DNA of 64,000 nucleotides from Eunapius fragilis (Eukaryota > Porifera > Demospongiae > Spongillida > Spongillidae). The notes under the pieces are model-generated. The model had not been told where the DNA came from. It saw only the letters and a list, made by a program, of their open reading frames with translations, and made no database searches. The stretch is from contig OY811971.1 of assembly GCA_963681505.1 (NCBI GenBank), positions 9,977,991-10,041,990 on the forward strand. The letters are read 5' to 3'. Shown in pieces: positions 11,951 through 25,100 of this stretch. The position numbers were made by a program, and so were the translations under genes. How positions within the stretch are numbered: the stretch's first letter is position 1; each line of letters begins with the position of its first letter.

Positions 11951-12359
11951 GTGATGAGTGTGAATGTGTTAGCAAGGTTCAGCTACACACAGGGGCAGAG
12001 GTTGTACTCAAGGCTTAGCAGCTCTCCAGGTTGGTGATATCGACAGACCATGCACATTAATATTGCTATAAGAAGTGGTGGTCCTAAGTGCCAGGTCTGA
12101 CCCCCACTTCTCCCTGGCCATCTCCACCAGACCATCTGCACTATTAGTGCACGATGCATGACAACCATATTAGACATAGGCACATGGTCACATAATTAAA
12201 TACTTTCATTATAATAATAGGAACATAAACCTAACTAGCTAGGGGAGTTCAGTACTACCATAGATATTAACCAAGCATTTGGAACATTATCGCGACGATA
12301 TCGATTTATCGGCGCTTTGAACATGCATATAGGCTGAGCTCTTGATCTGTGGCTCCTCA

Positions 12360-12570
12360 GCCTCCATCTGTTTTTTAGTGTGTACTGTTTTGGGGGGGGA
12401 GGGGTTCTACGCAAAAAGCGTTGGCTTCTGGGGGTCTGGGGGAGCTTAAAGCGCTCACCCATACACCCTGGCTGGGAGGGGTGCCCCTCTCCCGCACACT
12501 CCCCGGGGCGACTCCGCCCCACCCCCACCTGTGCCCCCCCCCCCTCAAAATTCTGGATCGCCGCTGTTAA
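12360..12570. mobile_element. Probable decayed hAT-like relic
   Basis: The right edge reads CAAAATTCTGGATCGCCGCTG after a C-run, resembling the end of the hAT relic at 10473-10864 (GGATC close to a CTG terminus) and sharing its G/C-run-rich interior. I could not find a matching left end or target duplication. Confidence 0.35.
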
Positions 12571-12821
12571 GGTATACTGCATGGTATACCTTGGTCCACT
12601 ATATACAACTACCATGCAGTAGACCCACCCATATTACTTGCCCACTGGTTTGGAGAGTGAGATTGGTCTTCCATATTCACAAAAGTTTATGATTAAAAAA
12701 TCAGCGAAACAAAAATACATGTACATGTAATGCACCATAATACTAAATACAAATAATAATTAACAATAGCTAACATGTAAAATATATTGCAACCCAAAGC
12801 ACATTGCTATGGAGCTTACTA

Positions 12822-13141
12822 TCACTTAGAATGTACATAATACTTTACATCAAGGTCCCAGGCCTGTCTCTCTTTTCCCACTGCACGAAGAGAAGATGAC
12901 AGATTTTGTATGGTAGGATGTGAGTGGTTGGGTGGTGCCCAGTCCAACCACCTCCTCAGCATGGCTTCATAGAAATCCTCTTTATAGTGCCGTCCAGTTT
13001 CATGCGTAATGGCATCTAGCTGATCTGCAGTGAAGCCAAGTTCCCTGCCTATGGCCCTCCATTTATCACTTGCAGATTTGGTAGTCTGAAATATGTTAGT
13101 ATGATCACCTTCCCTCAGGTTAGCAGATGTACATGTAGTAT
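12822..13141 (-). CDS. Last exon: Death domain
   Basis: Acceptor CCATATAG/AT gives two bases that complete the codon left by exon 13206-14781 (GAAG/GTAAAC donor). About 105 residues follow. The Death-domain core is clear: DKWRAIGRELGFTADQLDAI (helices 1-2), then YEAMLRRWLDW (helix 4 region), PTIQNLSSSLRAVGKERQA (helices 5-6), and a short tail to a stop at 12822. The conserved Trp in the first helix and the Trp in the MLxxWL motif are present. The domain would mediate homotypic contacts with other Death-domain proteins. Confidence 0.85.
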
Positions 13142-16100
13142 CTATATGGAAACATAAAATCATAATATGAATGGATGATACCATATAAGTCATTAATAGG
13201 TTTACCTTCTTTAAACAGATGATTAATGTGAGGTAGTGCAGTAGTCCAATCGGACACATTTATTGTTTCATTGTCGCAGCCTAAAACAAAGTTGGTGTTA
13301 TTAACAATTGCATCTCTTAGGTTAATGAAGTCGGCACGAGGCAGAGACAAGGGAGACACCACTTCTGTATACACATGGCGGGCTTTGAGCGGGTCCACTA
13401 TGGCCTCCTTGACATCAGCACAAGGACAGAACTCCTTGCAGGTATCTCTGATCACTTGGAGGACAGAGAAGGTTACCTTGTACCTCCTGGCATCAGGGAA
13501 GGACATAACCACATAACACTGGCACAGCTCCCTCACTTCTACAACCACCTCCACACACTCTGCAGTCTTCCAGCTGATGCCATTTTTCCACACCTTGCAA
13601 CGTCGATCAAGATTGTGGAATTGAGGATCAGCAGTTGTCTTGGGGAGACAGAAGACATAGGCCAGTCTGAGGATGAGGACATGGAGGAAGCGAGGGGACA
13701 AGAACAGATGTGTGTACATGATCCAGCCCAGAGCAGAAGGATGTCGTGAGGAAATGATTTCTCTAGGAATGTCAGAATTAATCAGAGCTGGGAAAAAGAG
13801 CCATTGACCATCATCAGAAGGAAGCGAAGACTTTGGGCATAGATTTGTGATAACATTGCTGACTGTGATCTGTTGACACAGCTCAAATCGAATAAGAAAT
13901 TGAACAATCATATCAATGTTGTATGTTGGAAAGTGGTGTTTGAGAACTGCTACAGGTATCACACCGGTGTTGCTGGCTATTTTGAGGTTTTCTGTAAAGT
14001 GCTCAGGAGCAAACAGAGCACCATTCACTTTCTCCAGCAATGCATCCTGATGAAGGACTATCCAGCCAATGGCATCAAAAAATACAACCAGCCCTATATC
14101 AGACAGCACCTTTAGCAGTGGTGTAATTTCTGGACCCTTTGTTGGCAACACTTTTGGTTCTTCCCTCTCAAGTAGAGTCTCAAGTTCTGAGAGAGTGATA
14201 GCATCTTGATTATTTGGCACCTTGTCATTCAAGAAAGCATACAGCACATGACAACTCGGAGATATAGCTGGACATTTGGTTCTGACATCATCATTCGTTT
14301 CACGGAGTAGAGACATAAAGATATTTGCATTTGCTCCACCATGTGCTGTGGCATTAAGGGATATGAATTTCACAAAAAGCTGTTTCTTGTCCTCTATGGC
14401 ATTTTTAGCAACCCTCTCTATTTCTCTTTGTAGCCAGTTCAATTTTTGCCTATCAGTTATCTTATCATCATGGGTGCCTACAACGATGATTGAAGATTGC
14501 TGGGGACACTTATGACAGACATCACCAATCATTGCAGACCAGTAGTGAATCTGCTTAATGATGCTCTCTTGGAAGTTGAGCAAAAGGTTGACCAGGAGAA
14601 GGAAGATGGAAGGAGTGGTGATGGAGATGGCCTCTAATAAGGAAGAATGACTACTATGATATTCTTTGTGTCCAGCTAGGTCGTAGATTGTCATGCTTGC
14701 TTCGGGACTCTTAACTCGATGTGAGACAATACCTGCCGTAAGGGCCTTCACTGGTTTTGTACGAAACCTAGTAAAGAGTTGCTGTTGTTGATGAGTAAAA
14801 GAAAGGAACATAGTGACATGTGTTATTGGTGAGAATAAATAAATTTACATCACAACATCTATACAGAATAAAATGGTTAAGTTACATTATTGCAACTATA
14901 TACATGTTAGTGTCATGGGACTTAATGTCTTCATACTTTATATATTTTGTTGGTGGTCGTCGCAAGAGGCAACACAGTGGGTACTATGATAGTTGGAAAC
15001 GTTTTAATTTGTTTGTTTGGATTCATTAATGAAAATCGTACAAGAATGTTTTATAGTGTAGTATCCAGAGCAAAGTTTTGTCAAGTCGCATGAATCACAC
15101 GAGACGGTAACCAGTATTGAAGTTAATTACTTCTTATTCCAGGATAGTAAAATAACCATACACATGGAATTTATATACCTATCAACCTAAAAAAATCTGG
15201 CAACAGTACTAGTCCTACAAACTTGTTTGACAGGCCCCATCCTGTCCACAGGACCTCATGGTCATATCAATACAATATCCATTGCCTAAGCTCTGGAGGA
15301 TGATGTGTTACTTTCAACACATTGAGGGACTTGCTCCTTCACAGGATAATGGACTGGGGATGGGTTACCTTGAGTATCCAGTTCCAGTTCTGGTTCCTCT
15401 TCGTGATTGCCTACTTAATGTCTCTGGTCGCATCGTGTATCTCCCATTGTCCATCAGGCTCTTCTTGGACTTGTGGACAGAAACCTTCATGCTGACGCCA
15501 TCTGAGGTACCTATTCATCTTCCTTCCATTGCTTAACTCATCCACCAATGACAATGGGCCTGCTTTCTCAACCATGCAATATATCCTTTCACATTTTATG
15601 GTACGTTATCGATAGGTTAACTTGCACAGCATGTTTTACAACTATCCAAAGAATAAGGTTTAGTCAATTGTTACAGGAATTTTAGCACATGTCCATAGCA
15701 TTCAGTGTGAATAGATCCCTTTAAAAAGTGAACAGCAAAACATTTCTTTCTGTGCTGGGGTGGGGGGTGGGGTTGGTCGTCGGTGACAGATTGTTTGGAT
15801 TCTGAGGCAGGTGTCTCAATGCGGAATGCCACAGGTTTTGGTACAACAGCATCATTTAAAATCTATGCTATGTTATACAAAACGACAGGAAGGAGAACAT
15901 TTGAAACATTAGGCCTGTGTACTAGAGTGACTTAGTGTACTAACTTGTGGAGTCCAACTAGTCCAAAGCGATTTGTTATATACTCTTTGCCAACCATAAT
16001 TCATGCTTTGGTTCTCACTCTGAAAGTACCAATTGTGTTGTACTTAATCAGGTCATTCCATATTAAGACAAGTTTGGTTCATGTATGTTTGCCTTCTTAT

Positions 16101-19100
16101 GAATTGACGATTGTCCTTTCTGTATGTGAAGGAGTTCTTACCGGTAAATGTACATGTAGACGGCTCTCGTACATCAGTAGTGGATGTAGGGGACGGGTTG
16201 AGTCCTCCTCTCAGCACTTCAATAATATTATTCATAGCATACAATTAGTAGGCAATCACAACGATAGATGCAATCTTTTCAAACCCCATCCTCCCCAGCC
16301 TTTGCCCCTCATACATGTACGTCCACCGCTGGTTCCTACAATGTATATAAGGATTAACCCATGTCATGTATACCAATAGGAAAACCTGAAACTTTGCCTA
16401 GTGAAGTGCTGTGCATTGGCCCACTTAAAGCAGATGTGTAGGACCTGGTACAAACCAAGTGAAGAGAAATATTTGGTTGTACTCTGAACTTTTAACCTCA
16501 TGATTGTTTACTACAAAGGGTGTATTATTTGTTGTGTGCACTTGTTCAGTGTTTTGTATACTCAGTGTATAATGTGATGGTGCATGTGCATTATCCTATG
16601 GTTCCTCTTGAATAGTATATAGCTGGCCACTACATGATGTGGCTGGCTTCATGAAGGGGTCTGCAGTTACTCTTTGGTGATCCTTGGTCACAATTGTAGC
16701 TGAAGTATGCTGGCAACTTCAGCTGCAGGCACCATGGTTCTCCGCCCTGATCTGAAGTAACTATTTCTTTCTTTTAGACAGCTTCATTGTTGCTCACAAC
16801 AGGGTAATTCTATTTAATGTCAATCACTTTTCTGCTTTACTTTCTCAAACACTGTTGCACCTTCTCCCATTTATTTGCCTTTACGTCCACCTGAATAATT
16901 GATTTTGTACTACTTGGTTAGCTATATGATCCATGGTGATGATACCCCGGGGGGGGGGGGGGGGGGGGGGGGGAGGTGGTGGTGGTGAGGAGGGTATGAG
17001 GCATTTCCTGCTGGAGGTGGAGTGGGTAGAAAGAGATAAACATGGAGAAAGTAGAGTCGTGAATGAAAGACTGTGACGATAATGAGTCTCGATATATGGT
17101 GATGATTGGGATGAATTTTATTGTTAACAGTTTAACATTACTTAGCATATTGCATTTGACAAGAGATTTATTAACCTATCAGCTATCAATAGTTTGGGGG
17201 ATGCCAGGTTTTCATGTGAACCTCCCTCAGCAGGGGGAGTGTGGATGGACCTGCTAGTACCCTGCATAAGGTTCTCAAGGTTAGACTGAGGGTAGGGGAT
17301 TTTACAATCCCCCATTTGAGGGTGGGAGACTAAATTTACCACCGCTCATTCACATGTACATGATTGAGCATGATCAGAATTTAATGACAAGGTTGATATT
17401 AAATGCAAGTCATTACCATGTACATATACAGTGGAGTTCCACCGAAAGTGGGGAAAAAAATAATGCACATTTCTCATGAATGGTATAGAATGGTATATCA
17501 TGCCAGTTACATTTTTAGATTCAGCATCTATTTCTTGAACAGAATACATTCATTTTGACTTGTAAACATGACAATGCATTATAGTAACCAACTACTGGTC
17601 AGGTTGGATGTTCAAGTCTCATCTTTGCTAACTAGGTGCCAAATTTTTTGTTTTATGTACCCAATACCGGTAAGTTGTATTTAGCTCTTAAGGCCCACGC
17701 GCTGTGGAGATCGATAGTAAAGTATGACTTTTCAGAGGGTGGTGGGGACTTTGTGCAATTTCAGATGATTTAGTTCGACTTCAGGAATGGAAAGTACATT
17801 GTATTCCATTGCATGAAACAGCTCCCAGTGTAAATGTTCATTGTGTTAATGGAAACACCAATTATAATTGGTCATGTAACATCTATTGAGATACGATGGA
17901 AATCAACAGCATCAGCTCAGGCGATACTTTCAGTGAAGACGATCCCATGGGTTCTTTTCAGAACCAATGCAGCATGGCATCAGAAGGTCCATGCTCAAGA
18001 AGATCAGGTGTTTCTGAAAACAGGCCAACGAGGAAGCGAGATATGACAGCGCTATTGGCAGAGGTACAGTAGGAAGCAGAAATTGCCATCAAAAAGAAGA
18101 TGCAAAGAGAAAACTCAGCATACCATTGTATTAAACCACGCTCAAAAAGAGTCATCTGCTGCAGAGGAAAGATCAACTTTTTCACTTCACGATGTGGTCA
18201 AGTATGACACATCATTGACATAGCTGTCTCCACAGCACTGTCGTACATTCAAAAGAATGCTTCTTTTGAGATACAAAAGGCATTTTTATCGTCCTCATGA
18301 GTACTGCAGCAACAACGTAAGTGTATTGTGCTGGACATCATGCAGATTGTGACGTACATTACTACTTGTGGAATGTTGTGATACGTCATGGATTACCAAA
18401 ATGGCTGTGTTTTTTAAGCTTTTTAGCTTTTAATCAATTATAAATCGGTGTTTCCATTAACGCAATAAAATATACGCGTACATTGGGACTGCTGCATACA
18501 ATGGAATTGGAATACCTTTCATTCCTTAATTGAGTCAAACTAAATTTATTTATCCTAAATAGCACGAAACCCCGCCTCCCTCCAAAAAGTCATACTTTAC
18601 TACCGATGTCCACAGCGTGTGGGCCTTATAAGCTCAATACAACAATATAGGTACTTACCTGTATTGGGTACATACAACAAAAATTTGGTACCTTAACTGC
18701 AAAGTTATAGCCTTGAACATCCAACCTGACCAGCAGTTGTTTACTATGCTGCATTGTTATGTTACAAGTCATTAATGAATGTATTCTGTTCAAGAAATAG
18801 ATGCTGAATCTAAAAATGTAATTGGCATGATCCGTTCATGATATATTACCAAAAATGTGCATTATTGCATTTCCCACCTCTTTCAGTGAACACTACTGTA
18901 CATGTATCAAGAATAACACAGCCAAAATACATGTACACATGCTAGCAGTAGGACCACACACAGACATGACTATCAACATCACATGTACATGTACATGTAC
19001 ATGTTTGTGTTCACCTTAAAAACTCCTTCACTTTCACTTTTGGGTAGGGAACAATCCATAATGGTCTGCATAAAAAGTGATTTTATACTTATGTAGTGAT

Positions 19101-22100
19101 ACATGTACATGTATCCACATCCAAACACACTGTTAATCATCTACACTCATGAGCAGAAAATGTAATGTGCAACTCGTGTCAATTTCTGAAGTACAGGGGC
19201 TGCTCAGTTGAGCGGAAAATGTCACTTCGCTGGAGCGAAAAAATAAATTTATTCTGCAATTTGAGGTCGATTAGTGGTACGGCTACTTCAACAAAGCCCT
19301 GTCTCCCACACTAATGTAAAACATTTCATTATGGTAGTAGTTTTATCATCTATAATGGTTTACCATTACCATAATGAATATGTTTACGTTAGCGTGGGAG
19401 ACAGGGCTTTGTTGACGTAACTATACCACTAATCGACCTCAAATTGCATTGTGGTACAATGAATAAATTTATTTTTTCACTCCGTGAGGTGATCAAAGGA
19501 GCAACCCCTGTACTTATGTGTCTGACCTTTGTCAGTGTGCTTTTCCCAGCACCACTATCTCCACACATGATCACTTTTCCAAAGGTGTGAACAGGGAAGG
19601 CTTCACAGCTGGTAGTATACTTCTGAAGCATTGTCAGTATGTTATAGTCAGTAGCCAGCTGCAGGGGTGGTTGGCCACTTTTGTTCTTAAGGTTAACATC
19701 AATGCCTGGTGTAGATATGAGATGTCGTACACATCCTTCACGACCTTGCCTTGCAGCCCTATGTAATGCAGTATCTCCATACTAAATGGAAAGTTGTTAA
19801 ATTATACATCACATTCATGTGTACATGCAATAAAGCATTAGAATGCATACAGATAGATTTTAATTCCTTCAACAGTGCATTAATGTATGTAATGTATTGA
19901 ATGTCTTGCTGGCACCAATGTTTAATTAACATCAATAACAAGTTTAAATGTATATTTACATTCTTTCAATCGTTAATACATGTATCTGATTATTGAATTT
20001 CATTTAGTACCATTTTTATGTGAAACGTGCCCAAATTCTGGGGTTTGCAGAATTACAATGCGTCGTTAATTTAACAATATATATATAAATCACATGAAAA
20101 CTCAATCAATAACATAATAATAATAATATTGATTGTTATTATTGTCATAGCTAAAATACACAAACCTAAGTAAAGAATTATAAATGCACTCCCTAATTAT
20201 ATTGGCCCTAGATCCCTAGCCAGGATAGCCCTGGCCACAGACCTGGTTAGGGTCAGGTTTAAGCAGCCATAAATGTCAGCTACTGCCTTCGATTTAGGCA
20301 AACTGTGATGCACAGCAAGAAGATAGGCTAGCTGGGAAAATATCTCTTGGGCCTCCTTTCCCCGGTTCCAATACGCTTCTACGGCAAGTGGAATACAGAT
20401 CCACCCCAGCTCGACACACTTCGGGTCATTGGCATCATGATTTGCTGCAGCTATCCAGCTGTCCAACAAGACTCAACAAAGATAGCAGGAGTAAGTGGAG
20501 ATGTCACAGTTAAGTCCAAAGCTGCAGGCATACCCCTCACCCATCTTGCTACCAGGACATCTGCAGGATGTGAGAGGCTACCATCAGATGTACATTTAAA
20601 ACCATGACCCACCTCCACTGTGACTCCCATATGGACCTGATGAAAAAGGTTGGCTACAACATCCCACAACATGTTATGACGGGTCACTACATCACCTCCA
20701 TGAGTGCATGTAATGGCATGATGCCCAAGGGGGTACAAAGCTTTCTCTGAGCAGACCGGACATCGGGAACCACCAGAGGTGTCCAACCCCAGCCACCACC
20801 TTATAGAGGCCTGAAGCTCATTAGGTTCAAGATGCAGCTCCAATGCAGGGGATGGAATCACAGAAAACCATGATGCAGCATGAGGAGCAGAAACAGATAA
20901 TAGGCGAGCTCTGTCTGCCATAGAGGAATCCCCCAACAATGAGTTAAAAAGGTGGCATTCCAATTTCTTTGACAGAGTTCGCTGAGTAACAGGTGTTGAT
21001 GATACTCCTTCTGCTGTGATTACATGATTGATTGCATGATTTAGATGTAGATTATCTGCACTGCTATAGCCAGATGCAGATAAAGGAGCTATAAAAACAG
21101 TGGTGGGAAAGAGAGCACAGATCAAGACCTCCAAAACCTGTGCTAAGTTGGGCTTGTAACCAGGGAGGTCTGTCGTGTCGATGGCAAAACGGGATGAGAA
21201 GCACTTTCTAACTCCTCATCAACAGCTTTAAAGAACCTGCCAGACTTAGTGGGGTGGCCCTTGCCAGGTGGACCAATCTGCAAAAGCTGCCACACAAACG
21301 TAGGAGAGACAACAAGGCTATGTGTGGATCAATTGCTGCTACTTCAACCAGAGAAGACAGAAGTTTCTTGGCATCAGCACATTTTCCAGCGATGAACTTA
21401 GAACAAAACTGGTAGTCACCTATTGGGGCACCAAGAATTTCAAGGTTAGGGTGCTATGAAAACTTGACTGTAGATGGAAACATGGAATTCCCATTGTGAC
21501 TAAAGAGCTCACATTTTGCCAAGTTTATGTGGATGCCCAAGGAAGGACCTAGCTCCTCAATGAGAAAGAGTGCCCTTAATACAGCTGAGTGACTTCCAGT
21601 GAGGACTCCAGCATCAAGATATCAAGCCTGAAAGAGCACTTGCAAGCAGTCATCATCAGCGTCTATGCTTGATATCAGCTTATGGAGTACCAATGAAAAA
21701 AGCAATGGACCAAGGGGGTCACCCTGCTGCACTCCTGTCTCAGAAGAAAGATGACCAGGCTGGTGCCACAACAGAGGGTGTGTACCATAGCACCATGTAA
21801 CCCAAGGCAGAAGTTCAGGAAAGAATATGGCACATTCATCTAGAACTGCTTGTCCTGCTGCATATTGCCGTGCTAGCTAAACATCACACAGTGTTTTATC
21901 CATATGGGAAAATATTAACTGTCTATTGCTGGAGGTATAGAAATATTGTAGCATGCCAATAAGCACATGTTACATGGTAAAAGGGGGGGGGGGGGGGGTA
22001 CATGCCAACTGGCATTTGTCTAAACCAGCAATGGACAGTGAATGGTTTCTCTACTCAGAAACATGGATAGAACAGTATCCCATCCCCCCCGATCAAGTAA

Positions 22101-25100
22101 GAATTAAATAGTACACAGCATCAAGGGCAGTGATGTATGTCATGCTGACGCTATGAAATGTGCAAACTAACAGTATAAAGCGGCTTGGGATTCGTCCCAC
22201 ATCCCTCCCCATTATTAGTTACTCATGCCCAAAGCATTAATATTATGCACCCCTCCACTTACCCCCCCCCCCCCCCCCCCCCCCCAGGAAAGGGCTGGGG
22301 ATGTCCTGTTAGATCCTCATCGTGTTTTCAACTGTGATGAGTCACACTTTTTTATTGTCAAGAAAAGGGGGTACTGTTTTGGGGCTGGTTAATTACAAGA
22401 ACGTTTTGGAAGTGTCCAAAGAGAATGACAAGGAGGGCCTAACTGTACTGATAGGATACTCTGCAAATGGAAGTTTGGCCCCACCCATGATTGTGTATTC
22501 CTATAAACAGAACTTTCCTTGCGATGTTGTAGATCCTAGTTAGGCATTGGGAAAGTCAGAGAGTGGGTGGATGACAACACTGACATTTCTGGATTACATT
22601 TCATTAGTTTTCAATCCTTGGCTTAGTGAGAACCATGTACAAAGACCTGTCAGTTGTAGTGCTTGCTGATGGTCATAAATCCCATCTGTCCCCTGAAACT
22701 GTTGAATTCTGTGCATCCAATGGGATCATCTTTGTAGCACTCTATCCAAACTCCACCCATATGATACAACTCTTAGATGTGTCAGTCTTCAAGTCATTGA
22801 AGGGGCTATGGGAGAAAGCAAAAAGGACCTGGAAGGCTTTTAACTCCGACAGACCATCATATACGGTCGCTTTCCAATATGCTACAATCACAAAGTGAAG
22901 CTTTCCTGGGGTTCTTAAAGGCTGCTTCATACTTGATAACTTTGATAAGCAATGTTGTGTTACAATCCATCTTCCATGCGCTACGTAACAATGAAATACA
23001 GGGGGGTGGCAAACACTCCAACCATACATGGTGAAAGACCAACTGCACTGGCGACTATACCAGAAATCCGCTTAACTGGATAAAAGTTGTTTTCCTAAGC
23101 ATAAAAGCATGAATAAACGAAGCGGTATTAGTATAGAGTGAGGGCTGGCGATCTCTTGGAATCAGGTATGTTTGTATAATTATCCTTCTTGTTTGCTGTA
23201 TATTCAAGACAACCGAGATCGCTACTCACGGGTGGCGAGCACTACCTTAGGTGACCAAAGCGGCAGCACTGCATAATTTGTCAAATGACAGTGACAGCAA
23301 CAGCAGGCTTAGGCAATGACGTAGTCCCCTCGAGTCTAATTAATAGAGGCTAAGCTCCACTAAGCTTGAACACATATCGCATGCCAATAGGCAACGCTGT
23401 ACACGCCATTATACAAATGCTTGATAATAATTTTTAAGTGTTACTGTGTAAATAAGCATAACTTATTAACCACAAGTTATTTCTTTGACGAATCAGGTTG
23501 TGAGTATAACTGGATCAACTGGCTATCAGAGAAAATCAAGAGTTTCAAAACTATTGCGGTTTTTATGGTCAATAATCTCTACTGTCATATGGTCCATTAG
23601 CTACTGGTATCTCATATGGTCCATTAGCTACTGATACCTCATATCATATGGTCCATTAGCTACTGGTACCTCATATGGTCCATTAAATACTGGTACCTCA
23701 TATGGTCCGTTGTGATCCTTATTTAAGGATGGTGTCAATACTTAAATAAGGATGTGCCACTTCCTCCCTGCTTTACCACATGGACATTGATCGGAACCTA
23801 CGCGAGTAGGTTCCATATAGGAATCCTGCAGTATCATGAATGTCATAAAAAAAACGTCACTCGCGTCTAGCGGGACAGCCAAGAGTCGGGTCACTTCGCT
23901 TTTAGTGGCAATCGAGCAATATCAAAAGGGAGAACAGTTCTGCGTTATACATATGTCATAAGACGGTGTACTTTTAGAGAACAAAAATACTCGTCCCCAT
24001 CGTCCGTACCCAGTCCCACCTAAAATTTCTCCTCCGTCGTCTTCTTCTTCTTCTTCTTCTTCCTTCGGGATAGCATAGCTCACGACAGGAACGTTTGTAA
24101 AGCACGCCATGTGTACCAATCGCTTCAGGATGTGTCCGCATGTTATCTTCAGGTATTTGTTAGACGCTTAACCGATCGGGCAATTAGCTGAAGCTAGTTG
24201 TACCTTATTTGGTGTTGATCTAAAAATAGCACATTACATCAGCTATCACAATGTTCATGACGCACCAGTATAATATAACCAGCGTTATCAAATTCGATGG
24301 TTTTACCATACAATCTCATGAGGACAATTCTGATTATTTAAAAGTGGAAAGATCCAGATGCTGCCAGATCTGCCAAACGTGCGTATGTCAAGCGCGGTAC
24401 CGAAAGGAACAACAAAACGACCACCCAAAGGTACGTTTATACGGCATCGATAAATGTTGGATCGATAAATTATATGAGCATGCATGGTATATCGCTAAAA
24501 TGGAAGGAATAGTTTAGTTACAGCGGTAGAGATACTGCGTCTCTCCGTTTTATAGTAATATGCGGTTTGAAATGTGTGTATAACGCCCAAGTTGCTTACG
24601 TCAATTTGGTCATGTATTGTGGTGCATGGTTTATCTGATTATAGCGTGAGATCAGTTTACTTATAGTGCATTTATCCTTTGTATTATATGGCTTCGCTTT
24701 TAACCTTTATCAATCCTTTGCTCCTCAATGGAGATAGTCTGGGGACTAGTGTAATATTTGGTACACACCTCAACAGAATTGTAGATTCTAATATAAACCT
24801 GTCATGATCGCGCAAGTTGACATTTATGCTACCTGATTCTATGCGTTTCAAGAACTAAATACAATACCAAATCCACCAGAAAAATTTAGGAAACAAGTAA
24901 TAAAAACATTCTCTACACGAGAAGGTTGGTGGTATATAGGAATCAAAGGTGATGGTGGTGTAAAAAGCAAGGGAACAAGGCTTCTGATTGAAAAGGAAAA
25001 ATGAAATAGACCTATATTAGCACGCACATTTAAATATGACAACATGCTGCTAATATACATGTGTAGGTCTATTTCATTTTTCCTTTTCAATCAGAAGCCT

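Noticed and set aside
14782-14811. ATG at 14811 as the start of the Roc-COR protein
   Set aside because: The stretch looks like the pyrimidine tract and acceptor of an intron, and the P-loop needed for a Roc domain is on an upstream exon that fits in phase.
15258-15536. 92-codon + ORF in the Roc-COR intron
   Set aside because: It has hydrophobic stretches but no recognisable family, no repeat in related regions and no fitting exon borders.
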